Source: Schizochytrium sp. CCTCC M209059 (taxonomy: Eukaryota; Sar; Bigyra; Thraustochytrida; Thraustochytriidae). Taken from it: a stretch of 64,000 nucleotides of DNA. The DNA is taken from positions 258,902 through 322,901 of the forward strand of contig KN805410.1 of NCBI GenBank assembly GCA_000818945.1, written 5' to 3'. Below, one piece after another: positions 31,240 through 40,949 of the stretch. The position numbers and the translations under genes were made by a program. The notes beneath the pieces are model-generated. The model was given only the letters and a program-made list of their open reading frames with translations. It was not told where the DNA came from and did no database searches. The number at the start of each line of letters is the position of its first letter. The stretch's first letter is position 1.

Positions 31240-32041
31240 ACGGATCGTCGAGGCCATCCCGGAAACGCAATTATTCAGAAGAAAGCATGCGGGGCCCTTT
31301 GGAATCTCGCAGTCAAAACAATCGCATCAAGGTGATGCTCGGGCAAGAGCTCGAGGTCGGCAAGGAGATCGTTATGGCTATGCGCAACCATCCCGAGAGT
31401 GAGAATGTCCAAGATAATGCATACAAAGCTCTTTGGTGTCTTGCAGTCAACGCTCGCAACAAAGATATCGATTGGAAAGAGCTTGAGGTCGGCAAGGACA
31501 TCCCTGCGGCAGTGCATAACCATCCCTGGGGCGCATTCATTGAGGAGAAAGCACGTGGAGCTCTTTGAGGTCTCGCAGGCAGCAACGACAGCCAAATGAT
31601 GTTCCTCGGGCACGAGGTTGAGGTCGGCGAAGGGATCATCGCGACCATGCGCAACTATTCTTATAGCAAAGCAAGTCATTCAGAGACAAGCACGCGGGAC
31701 TCTGTTGAGTCTCGGAGGTAACGAAAGTAACCAGGGGAATTTTGCGCATAAAGCATATGATTTGCTGGAGGATCAAGTGTAAGAAGGCATCATGTACGTT
31801 CATGTTTTTCGAACGCTTGAAGAGTCGTGTGCCAGTGGGTGTAAACGTATGCCCTTTCAGTGCTACTTTTGAGTGCCAAAGTAATCACAAAGAATTGCTG
31901 GATGCATTGAAAGATTTCATGCAATGCATTCTATCGCTGAGCTACTTTCAGCTAACCCAGATCTCTCGTTTTGGAAAGAACGCCTGTGCGCGTGTCTCCA
32001 GTCTCTAATGTACGCGCAACAAAGAAAGCAAGCAACACCAT
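31240..32041 (+). pseudogene. Decayed armadillo-repeat gene
   Basis: Stretches in different plus-strand frames read as armadillo-type repeats of the kind that follow KACGALWNLA-GGIE-VV-AMR-HP. The clearest piece is 31287-31568, with LEVGKEIVMAMRNHPESENV, NAYKALWCLAVN and LEVGKDIPAAVHNHP. Upstream, RIVEAIPETQLFRRKHAGPF is in another frame. Downstream, GLAGSNDSQMMFLGHEVEVG follows a stop, then NFAHKAYDLLEDQ and finally SIAELLSANPDLSFWKERL ending at 32041. There is no single open frame and several stops and shifts, so this is a relic. The parental gene family is not identifiable beyond armadillo repeats. Confidence 0.55.
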
Positions 32042-32224
32042 AATTGCAAAAGAAACTCAATCTGGTGGATGCCACACGATCACACTACACGAAATTTCTT
32101 TAAATTTTAATCATTTGCTTTGCTGACCTTTCGATTCTTGCGAGTTCAGAGTGCGTCGTCACCAACGAAAAAGTGTAGAGTTTTATGCAAAACTTAGTTT
32201 TTACAGACTGCAGGCTTCGCTACC

Positions 32225-32821
32225 TCATGCTGTGTCTTTGGCTTCTGCGTGGATGCTGAAGGCAGGATTGGCATGCGCTCGAAGCTCTGCGAGCAGTTTC
32301 TCCTCAAAGTCACGGCGTTGTTTGAGACTGAATTGGTTGATGTGGCCATTTGGGTCACCATCTTGACGCGGGAGTCCCTCATTTGAAGCTGGAACATCTA
32401 CAATAACGAACTTGCTGCCAAGGCGCTGCTCGAACAAGAACCGTGCACGAGGCATGTGGAAGTCGCTGGTGATGAGCAAGATCTCACAAGCAATGTCCGT
32501 CGTGAAAACGCCGCATTGGAGCATGCGTTCAACGTACAAAGCGTTCTCAAAGGTCGTGGTCGACTCTCTCTCCAGGAAAATGCCAGCTGGGTCAATGCCG
32601 TACCTTTCGACAAGCTCACGTTTCATTCCCTCGGCCTCTGTGATGCCGACATTCTCCACGATGCCGCCGGCGACAATGATCGGCACGTTGCCTCCTTCCG
32701 TGTTCTTGAGCTCTCTGTACGTTTGCACCGCGGTCTTACACCTATCCTCTAATATTTTGGTCATGCTTCCATCCGGGTTCAATTGCTGCCCGAGCACGAC
32801 CATGACGCGCTTGGCGTGCAT
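32225..32821 (-). CDS. DUF218 domain protein (YdcF/SanA-like), copy A
   Basis: This predicted protein of 198 residues begins MHAKRVMVVLGQQLNPDGS at the ATG at 32821. It has the DUF218 pattern: an N-terminal VVLG strand, IIVAGGIVENVGITEAEGMK, a STTTFENALYVERML motif and LLITSDFHMPRARFLFEQRL. Bacterial relatives (SanA, YdcF) are small Rossmann-like proteins of poorly defined biochemical role. The protein is closely related to the one at 33416 and probably arose by local duplication. No signal peptide or membrane helix is seen, so it is likely cytosolic. Confidence 0.8.
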   Translation of the reverse strand: MHAKRVMVVLGQQLNPDGSMTKILEDRCKTAVQTYRELKNTEGGNVPIIVAGGIVENVGITEAEGMKRELVERYGIDPAGIFLERESTTTFENALYVERMLQCGVFTTDIACEILLITSDFHMPRARFLFEQRLGSKFVIVDVPASNEGLPRQDGDPNGHINQFSLKQRRDFEEKLLAELRAHANPAFSIHAEAKDTA

Positions 32822-33415
32822 GAGAACAAGCCACGGCTTGTAGACCGAAATAAGTCAATCAGTCACGTGCGCGTTGCAGCAGCGATCGATCGGTCGGTCT
32901 TTCCTCAATTGCCGCTCGCTCGTTTATTTGCGGTTTACCATGGGCCCGATGCTTCAGAAACACCTCGTCTCCGTTGCTACCCTTGTCGCAGCATAGAGTA
33001 GTGCTGGACGGACACATAAGAGGGTGTTCTGGCTATATCGCATCTAGCTCGAATCTCGCGTGTGGGGCCCGAATTGGGCCCTACACATTAACTCTTTTGG
33101 TCGAACGCCTGCGGCTCATAGTAAGGGCCAAGCGAGTCCTTGGCGACATTGCAAGAGCGCCCACGAATGTACAGCAAAGGAAAAAAGAGGTAAAATTGAA
33201 CATTGTTTTTGGCTATGCCTGTGCAACGGTGAAAAGGAAAGAGGGTGGTGGGTTTGGAAAAGCAGAAACGAAAGCAAACGAAGCGCCCTGGCGAACTACG
33301 GTCCTACATGCGCTAGAAAAGAGGGAAACCGACTAAATGTATGCGAATGATGTGACACTGTGTACGAGACTGCGAGACAAAGTGCCACAAAAGTCGAGCA
33401 GAATGTGAAAATGAT
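32822..33415. other. Spacer between the DUF218 paralogues
   Basis: This 594-base spacer holds the promoter of copy A and the 3' side of copy B. A short direct repeat of CGATCGATCGGTCGGT type lies near 32884. No gene is recognised. Confidence 0.5.
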
Positions 33416-33979
33416 TCAGCTTTCGTCGGCAGCGCGAAGTTCTTCGAGCAGTTTGGCCTCGAAAGCGTAGCGCTGCTCGACGCTGTACTGGTTAATGTGG
33501 CCATCGAGATCGCCATCTTCCTTGGGAAGACCGGCGTCCGAAGCAATGACCTCGCGAATCTCGACATCTCCGTTGAACTCGCGGTCAAAAAGGTAATGGG
33601 CACGGGGCATATGAAATTTGCTCGTGACGAGGAGAATTTCGCGGGGGGTGAAGCCGAGAGCGTCCTCGTCGAGCATCCGCTTGATATTTTTTGCATTCTC
33701 AGCGGTAGTGGTCGACTCGCCCTCTTCGTGCACGCAGTCGTCGGGGAGACCGTGACCCTCGACGAGGTTTTCGCGCATAAGTTTGCTCTCCGGAAAGCCG
33801 ACCTTTTCGACGCCGCCCCCAGAGACAATGATGGACGTCTTGAGCCCCTCGTTGGCCGAGATCTCCTCAAACGCGATGGCTGCGCGCGTGCACCTGTCCT
33901 TGAGGATTTTGGTCATGCTCCCGTCTGGGTTCAGCTGCTGGCCCAGCACCACCATGATGCGGCGCATATCGGGCTCCAT
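33416..33979 (-). CDS. DUF218 domain protein (YdcF/SanA-like), copy B
   Basis: This predicted 187-residue protein starts at the ATG at 33979 (MEPDMRRIMVVLGQQLNPDG); a second ATG at 33966 is also possible. It shares IMVVLGQQLNPDGSMTKIL with copy A, then SIIVSGGGVEKVGFPESK, STTAENAKNIKRML and ILLVTSKFHMPRAHYLFDRE, ending in the same GHINQ...RRFE-type segment and LLEELRA. Both paralogues have the same orientation, about 600 bases apart. Upstream the frame runs on through a (CTG)n tract giving poly-Ala, which I exclude. The substrate is unknown. Confidence 0.82.
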   Translation of the reverse strand: MEPDMRRIMVVLGQQLNPDGSMTKILKDRCTRAAIAFEEISANEGLKTSIIVSGGGVEKVGFPESKLMRENLVEGHGLPDDCVHEEGESTTTAENAKNIKRMLDEDALGFTPREILLVTSKFHMPRAHYLFDREFNGDVEIREVIASDAGLPKEDGDLDGHINQYSVEQRYAFEAKLLEELRAADES

Positions 33980-34006
33980 CCGTCCTCGTCCCGGTCCCGT
34001 TCCTGC

Positions 34007-34007
<1 letters not shown>

Positions 34008-34039
<32 letters not shown>
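34008..34039. repeat. (CTG)n microsatellite
   Basis: About ten CTG units lie 30 bases upstream of the DUF218 copy B ATG, in its probable 5' UTR. Confidence 0.95.
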
Positions 34040-34040
<1 letters not shown>

Positions 34041-35450
34041 GCCGCCGCGTTCGCGAGTCCTCGTCCGCGCAGCCTCCCGTGCACGTCGCTGCAGCAGGTT
34101 TGCGCGAGGCCTGTCGAGCGCAGGCGCCGCGATCGCAGGATAAGCGTGCGAATCGTCGTCCCAGGGCTGTCGTCCCGCCCGGAGCTCTGCCGCCGCTGCC
34201 GCTTTCCCGGCCCCCGCCGCGTGCTCCTGCGCGCTCGCTGCGGTCTTCGCGGGCCGTGCTCGGCGTGCGTGCGTGCGTCCGCTCGCGAAGCAAGTTTCTC
34301 TCTCTGCGCGTCCGGAGTTGCGTGTCTGCGAACGCGGAAAATGGAAATGGAGTGGGCGAGAGGCCTGCGCAAAATCACAGCATTGTTACCGCGGGCACGT
34401 GCCCACCGCTGTCGACACGGGGCGTTATGCGAAACGGCGGCGGCGGTTTCGCGGCAGCCTTCTCTTGTTGCAGCGTTGTCATTCCTGCCGCTCTTGGCGC
34501 GCGACGTGGCGGCTGAGCACGAGCAGCAGGCGCAGCAGCTGGCGGACAGCGGCAGGGTGTTGGTAGCGGAGGAGAGAGAGTGCGAGCGGGGGAGTTGTGC
34601 GGGCTGCGGCTGCGCCGACAAAGGCGGTACGCAAAGCCTGCAGACTGACACTGTGAATGAGGTGAAGCCGAAAGGGGAAGAAGGTGGTGACCAAGTGGGT
34701 AACGAAAGTATGGGCGCACACAAACTGAATGCGAATTCGACGACAAGCTTCGTCGGTGCGTCGGGGAGCGTGGACGCTCGCTCGGGGCGGGGGCTTCGCG
34801 CGCCAGCAGCAGCTGGAGCTGCAGCTGCAGCTCCGGCAGGGCCTGCACTGGGAGATCATTCGTGGCCTGGGATGGACGATCCACGAATTCCCAGGGAGGC
34901 AGGCAGGCGGTGATGAAACATGGTGGAAAAAGTGGTGCCGACGATGATGACGATGCCGACGATGACGATAAGTCTTCGGCTTCTTTCTTATAACGCGACT
35001 GCGAGCGCCTCAATAAGTTTGCTGCGAACGAACGCGTGTGCTTGTGTGATGAGTGCCTGTCGCCTGTCTCCTGGGTGATTGACACCCACCCCATCACAAC
35101 CGACCGGAACATCCCTGCCTCTCGCGGCGATAATCTTCGCCTCGCGCATCGCCGCCGCCGCCGCCGTCGCCGCCGTCGCCGGCCTCCGTGTCGCGTGTCG
35201 TGCACATGCCGTGGCGGAAGTGCGCGACTTCCTTCGCGTCGTTCGCTCGCTGCAGGCAGCAAGGCCGGAAGACCGACCGGCCACCTGGCCTTCCCCACCC
35301 GAGTCCGACGCGCCGACCTCCTTGGATCTTCTTTCCAGCCTCGTCCTCCTCCTCGTGCTCCTCCTCCTCCCCCCAAGACATCTTCCTCACCGTGCGACTC
35401 GCGAAAAACCTCGAGGTCGCTCTGGAGGCGCGTCGCGTCGCCGCCCTCCT

Positions 35451-35550
35451 CCTCCATCTCCATCTCCATCTCCATCTCCATCCCCATCTCTATCCCCATC
35501 TCCAACTCCATCTCCATCTCCATCTCCATCTCCATCTCCTTCTCCTTCTC
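35451..35550. repeat. (CCATCT)n hexanucleotide array
   Basis: About 16 imperfect CCATCT/CTCCAT units run for 100 bases, then grade into CTT and CTCCTC repeats. They lie upstream of the PDZ-RING gene. Confidence 0.9.
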
Positions 35551-35789
35551 CTTCTCCGTCTCCGCCTCCAACTCGGCCCCGGCCTCGAGCTCGCCCCCGG
35601 CCTCGAGCTCCTCGTCCTGCTCGAGCTCCAGCTCGGGCTCTCCGGGCTCCTCTTCTGCGCAGACGCGGAGAAGCGCGGCAGGGGCGGAGGGGATCGAGCC
35701 CGCGCAGTCCGGAATGGGATGCAGCAGGCCCGCGCGATGAGCGCGAGCGGCGGCGCCGCGGCGGGCGCGCGCGCGGGCGGGGCCGGCGG

Positions 35790-35911
35790 NNNNNNNNNNN
35801 NNNNNNNNNNNNNNNNNNNNNNNNNNNNNNNNNNNNNNNNNNNNNNNNNNNNNNNNNNNNNNNNNNNNNNNNNNNNNNNNNNNNNNNNNNNNNNNNNNNN
35901 NNNNNNNNNNN
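35790..35911. other. Assembly gap (122 N)
   Basis: This run of N is flanked by GCGGGC-type repeats on both sides. It leaves the 5' end of the PDZ-RING gene unresolved. Confidence 0.99.
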
Positions 35912-36009
35912 CGGGCGCGGGCGGCGGGGTCGGCGGCGGCGGGGTCGTCGGCGGCGGCGGCGGCGGCGCGGGTGCGGAGGATGGCGAGGACGGCGCGCGG
36001 AGTTCGAAG

Positions 36010-37872
36010 ATGGAGGCCGCGACGCGGTTGTGCACGCGGGTCCGCGACCCCGTGGACGGCCGCGAACTGCGCCCCGCCGACGCGTACGCGCAGAGCGAGG
36101 GCGTCATCTTCGGGTCGCGCGCGTCGCAGCAGAGGTACTTTGATCTCCTCGAAGAAGGGATCGAGGTCGTCTTCACCAATGGACAGCCTCGGGAGCGCGC
36201 GCTCGAACGCGCGACGCTGTGGACGCGAGACGTCGCCCTCCGCGGCAAGGCCAGCAAGCAGCAGTTTATCGTCGCCCCCGTGCTGGCCGCAGGCGCCTAC
36301 GTCTTCACCGTTCGCTCCCAGCTCGACGAGCGCCTCCTGCAGCGCCGCCGCAAGGCTTCCGTAGAAATTCAGGTCCTCGACGCCTCCGGCTCGCGCGTCG
36401 TTTTGCGTAAAACACTTGTGCTCGACAAACGACACCCGCACCAGCGCGCCGACTTTACCGTCGAGCTCGAAGACGAAGGATCCATGATGCTGGCCACCTT
36501 TACCGGGACCAGCTTCATCAAGCCCGTCAACCTTCGCGCCGAAGTGACCTGCCTTGAAACACCCGAGTTCGTGCGACGCACCGCCAAGGCGCGTCGTCGC
36601 TCGCGCTCGTTGCTCAAAGACCAAGAGTATGTTGTGGAAATTGTCAAGGACGCTTCCGGCATGGGCATGAGTCTCTGCTGGAATGAGCGCGCGGCCTGCG
36701 CGCTCGTGAGTTCTTTGGCTCGCCATGGGCCTGCTGACCAAACATGCATGATCGAGGTGGGCGACCATCTTCGGTCCATCCAAGGCGTGCGTGTCGACAA
36801 CATTTCCTTTCGCGAGCAACTCCGAATGATCCGCGATGCGCCAAAGTACCTCGTGCTCGTGCTCCGCGAGGGATCTCCGCGTGTACATCTTGATCGCGCC
36901 AGCTCCTTCGACGTTGGGGATCTACGCGATGCTAGCCGTCTGACCCGCCACAAAACATCTTCCTCCGCGGTCTCCATGTCGCTTCCGTCCAAGGGATCGC
37001 TGACGAGCGCATCTTCCCCAGAGCTTGCAGACGGAACCGAGTCTGCAAAGAGCTCCGTGAGCAGTGCCCAGGGCCCCGAGGCACACGCCATACTTTCTCC
37101 GACCCCGAACCACAAATGTACCGATAAAGATGGCCCCGCTGCTGATGAAGAGTCTCGTGTTTGCGCCGTGTGCATGCAAGACGATGCTGTTGCGCCTTCG
37201 AGCCTCTCGTGCGGAGCGGGCCACCTCATCTGCGCCGACTGTATCAACGGTTTTGTCACCTTTGCCAGCTCGGTCGGCAATGAGGCGCAGCTTGGGCCGG
37301 ACAACCAGTCGCTCCGCTGTGTAATTCCAGACTGTCCAGCGGACCCGATTTCTGCCTTTGAGCTCGCGCAGTACATTTCACAAGAAGACTTTCAAGACCT
37401 TTTGCGAGCAGGTCTTCGAAGTCACGAGCAGGCCGTCCTACAAGCAGAGCGCGATCGTCAAGAGCTCAAGGATTCGGCCATCCAAAAGCATGTAAACTAT
37501 GTGGCCAACGAAATCCTCACGCTAAAGTGTCCGCGTAATGGCCACCCCTTTTTCGACTTTGATGGTTGCCTCGCGCTCACCTGCACGCGCTGTCGGCCCC
37601 AGTGTTATTTTTGCGCTTGGTGTCTCAAAGACTGCGGGCAATTCTCTCACTCGCACGTCATGCGCTGTCAGGCGTCGCCTCGGCCAGGCGTATTTTACGC
37701 CTCGCTGGCTGAGGTCCACCAAGTCCATGCTGCGCGCGCGCAGACCTTGTTTTCTGAATATTGGCGCGACAAAATTGTCCCTGAGGCCAAACACATACGG
37801 GAAGCCGTGCTTGACCAGCTCCGGGCCACGCACAGTGATGTCCTGGGGCCAGTCCTTCCGGAGGAACCGTAA
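36010..37872 (+). CDS. PDZ-RING zinc-finger protein, probable E3 ubiquitin ligase
   Basis: From the ATG at 36010 the protein has 620 residues; the frame also extends 5' through the assembly gap to an ATG at 35737, so more N-terminus is possible. Residues about 85-180 look like a beta sandwich (FIVAPVLAAGAYVFTVRSQL ... SMMLATFTGTSF). A PDZ domain (about 205-290) has the carboxylate loop GMGMSL and the helix region FREQLRMIRDAP. A complete C3HC4 RING (about 383-440) shows CAVC, SLSC, GHLICADC and RCVIPDC. A second Cys/His cluster (about 505-560, GCLALTCTRC, CYFCAWCLKDCG, HSHVMRC) resembles an IBR/RING2-like module, so RBR-type transfer is possible. The protein likely ubiquitinates a partner that carries a PDZ-binding C-terminus. 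That partner is not known. Confidence 0.78.
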   Translation: MEAATRLCTRVRDPVDGRELRPADAYAQSEGVIFGSRASQQRYFDLLEEGIEVVFTNGQPRERALERATLWTRDVALRGKASKQQFIVAPVLAAGAYVFTVRSQLDERLLQRRRKASVEIQVLDASGSRVVLRKTLVLDKRHPHQRADFTVELEDEGSMMLATFTGTSFIKPVNLRAEVTCLETPEFVRRTAKARRRSRSLLKDQEYVVEIVKDASGMGMSLCWNERAACALVSSLARHGPADQTCMIEVGDHLRSIQGVRVDNISFREQLRMIRDAPKYLVLVLREGSPRVHLDRASSFDVGDLRDASRLTRHKTSSSAVSMSLPSKGSLTSASSPELADGTESAKSSVSSAQGPEAHAILSPTPNHKCTDKDGPAADEESRVCAVCMQDDAVAPSSLSCGAGHLICADCINGFVTFASSVGNEAQLGPDNQSLRCVIPDCPADPISAFELAQYISQEDFQDLLRAGLRSHEQAVLQAERDRQELKDSAIQKHVNYVANEILTLKCPRNGHPFFDFDGCLALTCTRCRPQCYFCAWCLKDCGQFSHSHVMRCQASPRPGVFYASLAEVHQVHAARAQTLFSEYWRDKIVPEAKHIREAVLDQLRATHSDVLGPVLPEEP

Positions 37873-38460
37873 AAGATACCCTCGGGCCTGCCTCACAGCC
37901 CAATGAGGGTGTCTCCGTAACTCGACCCCACCCCCTCCTTTCCTTTTGTTCATAAAAGCACAGCTCATATTTTCTACAAACATGATGACCTTTTGCGCAG
38001 ACGAAAAGAGAGATGTGTCGGGTGTCACAATCGACCGTAACCTCACCTCAACAACTTGAAGATGCAGGCAAAGGCGACGTCGTCGCGAGCCCCAATTTTA
38101 GTTCCTCTGTTGGCCGGGTAATCAATCCTACTATACTACTACATACTCCTACGTACTATGGCGGTGACCTTTATTTTATAATAAACTCGTACACTAGGAA
38201 ATCCTCGCTTGCAGTGACTGCTGCAGCCGCCGCTGCAGCCGCACGCCCAAGTGTGGCAAAAAGGAGCGCGCAAGTGAAACTTCAATGTTTGCTTGACTTG
38301 CATGCCTGCTTGGCGCACTTGCAGAGTCCGGCCGAGGCTGCCACGAGCGAGCAATACAATCGACTGACTGACTGACGGAGCGCGCGACGCCGAGAGAGAG
38401 AGCACGCGGACGAGGACGAGGACGGACGGATAGACCGCCGCCGCCAGCCCCGCAAGCAAG
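37873..38460. other. Spacer, nothing recognised
   Basis: This 588-base spacer between the PDZ-RING gene and the complex I subunit has AT-rich sequence near 38140-38200 and GACTGACT repeats near 38363-38376. Confidence 0.5.
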
Positions 38461-38981
38461 ATGGCCTCCGGCTTCGGCTTCAAGACCCCCACGGGTCGCT
38501 GCCACAGCTTCTACATTGATCTCGCCGAGTGCATGGTACGTGGCGGCGCCGACGACCGCGAGAGCGACGACGGCCACAACGACTACGGCGTCGACTAGAG
38601 CGCTCAGAGTGCGACGCCTGGATGAATAGAAATATAATGACTGACGCGTGAGAATGACAACACCTGATTCACCGCGAGGCGCCACAGAAAGCCGAGGAGG
38701 ACACCACCAAGTGCCGCCCTATCCGCGAAGACTACTTTGAGTGCCTGCACCACCGCAAGGAGGTAAGTCGTCCTGCACGCTATGGGGCTACATCTGCTTA
38801 AGGCCCAAAGATGATGATTCACGACCACGCACCAGACTAATCAATTGTACTGCTCGTTTCCGTATATTTATATCCTGTTGCGTAGTTTGCCCATCGTGAT
38901 GCTGTTGCCAAGGAGCTGCGCAAGCGCGGCGGCGTGATCCCGCCTCCCGAGGAGCCGGCCAAGCCAGAAGCATCAGAATAA
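38461..38981 (+). CDS. NDUFS5: NDUFS5-like twin-CX9C complex I subunit, three exons
   Basis: This 81-residue protein is split by two GT-AG introns. Exon 1 is 38461-38535, exon 2 is 38688-38762 and exon 3 is 38886-38981; all junctions are phase 0, with donors GTACGT and GTAAGT and acceptors CACAG and CGTAG. The protein carries two CX9C pairs: C14/C24 (CHSFYIDLAEC) and a second pair in exon 2 (CRPIREDYFEC), the pattern of intermembrane-space proteins oxidised by MIA40. The N-terminal GRCHSFYIDLAECM pattern suits NDUFS5 (the 15 kDa complex I subunit). Pro-rich C-terminus. Too short and split to stand out as an open frame. Another small twin-CX9C protein remains possible. Confidence 0.75.
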
Positions 38982-39566
38982 AGAGCTCGCTGTCATATCA
39001 GAGCAGGCAGACATTTAGACTGGCAACATGTACTCGAACACATGCCCGTATGGAAGGAGAAGAACAAGACAAAAGAAGAACGAGAAAGGGTCGCGCACGT
39101 GATGTCGAGCTTGTTGTTTTCGCCTGCATTCAAGATCCCTCGAGATCGCGCACGTCCCGTCCATGCGACCCCCTTCTTTTTTCCCACACACGTGTATGCG
39201 CTCGTGCAGACTTGTGCACAAGCTCGCTGTGCTCCCGTACTACAATAATTTTTTCTTCAAAGCCTTTCAATCTTTCTTATATGAATGTTGGATTGGCCAA
39301 CCTCTTTAGCACAGAGCATCATTGCAGAGCATGCAGAATTAAAACTTTAAAGAAAAGTAAGCATTGACAACTCCTTCTTCTTCTTCTTCTTCTTTTGAAG
39401 CAAATGTTGAGATCTCTTTGCGAGCCTTATCTAGGACAACAATAAATCGTAACAGCATGCTTTTCTCTCTTAACCTCTCCCTCCTCCTCCTCTTCTGCCC
39501 TGTCAAGAAGAAAGTTTCTTCAAGTCAGCATCGTGACACTAAACATGCGAGATTGTTAAACGTTGA
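38982..39566. other. Tail-to-tail spacer with CTT repeats
   Basis: The 585-base 3'/3' spacer has a (CTT)n tract at 39372-39395 and AT-rich sequence. No gene is recognised. Confidence 0.5.
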
Positions 39567-40949
39567 CTACTCATCTTCTTCCCGCAGAGCACGCAGACGT
39601 TGCAGCGTGAGCGTGTTCGATGAATCACCTGGCCACGGCGGGCAGTTGGTCAGCGGACGCTGACGCTCGCGAGGTTTATCTGTACCGAGGCGCTCGCCGA
39701 CACGGACCGTTTGACCAGGTGTAACGTTAAAGGTGAACTCCTTCGAGGCCTCAAAGACAAGCACAATCGTGGAACCAAAGTCAAAGGAGCCCACAGGCTG
39801 GCCGCGCACCGCATCGATGGGTTCGGCATAGTTACGCTCTGAGACAGCCTTGGTGTACCTCTGGTACGGAAAACGCGATTCCTTGTTCGTGAGGACATCC
39901 TCATCAAAACAAATGTCGATCGAGCCCACATTGAGCGCGCCGACCGCGCCAAAGCTAAAAAATCCTCCTTCCCAGGTGCCGTTGAGGACAACGCGCTCGT
40001 TGCGGCAGTACAAGTCCTCGACGCGGCGCGCAGCCCACGGCCGCACAGGCAAAAGACGACCCGGAAAATGCCTCCTCTGGTCAATCGTCCAGTCGACCGG
40101 TGAGTGAAAGTGATGATAGTCGCCAGGAGCAAGGTACAAGACTACAGTCTGCAGCGTCCGTCCCGGCGCTGGCGAGTCTGTATCAAGACCAGATGGGAAC
40201 CTGCCCACAAAATCTTCCATCGGATACGATACCCCCTTGACTTGCTCGAGACGTACGCCTCCGGCCTGAACGCCCTTGGCCAAGTCTGTGCTGCCTACGT
40301 GGAGCACCTTGGCATCTACAGGGCACACGACGGCGCCTGGCGAGTCTGCGTCGACCCTCCGAACTCCGTTCTTCAGAGGCCTTCGGAAATATGCCGACAA
40401 GCTTGGATAGCTAGTGTACGGATCCCTCATTTCATGTTGCCTGCAGCTATACATGAACGCCCAACCGCGGTACACGATCTCACGCATCCAGCCAAACGGC
40501 AAGTCCACGTGTGCGACCACGCCCCAAGCGTGCGAAAGCCAACGGTACGGCGGGCCATAGTTGATAAAGCCAAGTGCGAACTTATTCCACACATCTGAAA
40601 ACTCGGGAAGCCAGCTTGCCGGCAATGCCGATTCACCAGTATATGCACCTTGCTGTGCTCCTGCGTCCGTGGCGCCAATTGGCGCTGCTACAGGGCCTCG
40701 CGACCTCGTTCGGGGCAAGTTCGCCTGCTGCTCGTTGTAGAGTCTACGCGCCTGCAGCGTGCCAAGGCAAACGAATCCTAGCGTCACTGGCAGTCGATAC
40801 TTTTTCCACTCTTGCCATAGCCCACCGCCGCCGCCGCTGCCGCCTCTGCCCCCGCTCGACGCCTTGGACGCCAGGCCGCGCGCTCGCCGCAGCGTCGCTG
40901 CGGACGGTCCTCGCGCCCACGCGTTGCTACCTCGAGCAAGGCCTAGCAT
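39567..40949 (-). CDS. PSD: Phosphatidylserine decarboxylase, mitochondrial type
   Basis: This 460-residue proenzyme converts phosphatidylserine to phosphatidylethanolamine. The start is the ATG at 40949 (MLGLARGSNAWARGPSAATL), giving an Arg/Ala-rich mitochondrial presequence, then a hydrophobic segment (RLPVTLGFVCLGTLQ). Catalytic and structural motifs include PGDYHHFHSPVDW and, at residues 391-394, FGST, whose Ser393 would be the self-cleavage site that forms the pyruvoyl group. LGST is the most common form; FGST is an accepted xGST variant. The segment GGFFSFGAVGALNVGSI also fits. The C-terminal tail after GERLGTDKP is a short Ser/Arg/Thr extension. It is intact and intronless, and divergent from the region at 41000. 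Confidence 0.95.
   Translation of the reverse strand: MLGLARGSNAWARGPSAATLRRARGLASKASSGGRGGSGGGGGLWQEWKKYRLPVTLGFVCLGTLQARRLYNEQQANLPRTRSRGPVAAPIGATDAGAQQGAYTGESALPASWLPEFSDVWNKFALGFINYGPPYRWLSHAWGVVAHVDLPFGWMREIVYRGWAFMYSCRQHEMRDPYTSYPSLSAYFRRPLKNGVRRVDADSPGAVVCPVDAKVLHVGSTDLAKGVQAGGVRLEQVKGVSYPMEDFVGRFPSGLDTDSPAPGRTLQTVVLYLAPGDYHHFHSPVDWTIDQRRHFPGRLLPVRPWAARRVEDLYCRNERVVLNGTWEGGFFSFGAVGALNVGSIDICFDEDVLTNKESRFPYQRYTKAVSERNYAEPIDAVRGQPVGSFDFGSTIVLVFEASKEFTFNVTPGQTVRVGERLGTDKPRERQRPLTNCPPWPGDSSNTLTLQRLRALREEDE

Larger units (their letters stand above)
33980..36009. other. Head-to-head spacer with microsatellites and an assembly gap
   Basis: About 2 kb separates DUF218 copy B from the PDZ-RING gene. 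It contains (CTG)10 at 34008-34039, GC-rich low-complexity DNA, a CCATCT hexamer array at 35451-35550, CTT-type repeats and the gap at 35790-35911. A long minus-strand open frame crosses this region but reads only Arg/Glu/Met dipeptide repeats and is not a gene. A plus-strand frame enters the PDZ-RING gene through the gap; an alternative ATG lies at 35737. Confidence 0.55.

Noticed and set aside
34375..36888. Long minus-strand open frame across the second gap and the PDZ-RING gene
   Set aside because: It is largely dipeptide repeats from microsatellites plus a shadow of the real gene.
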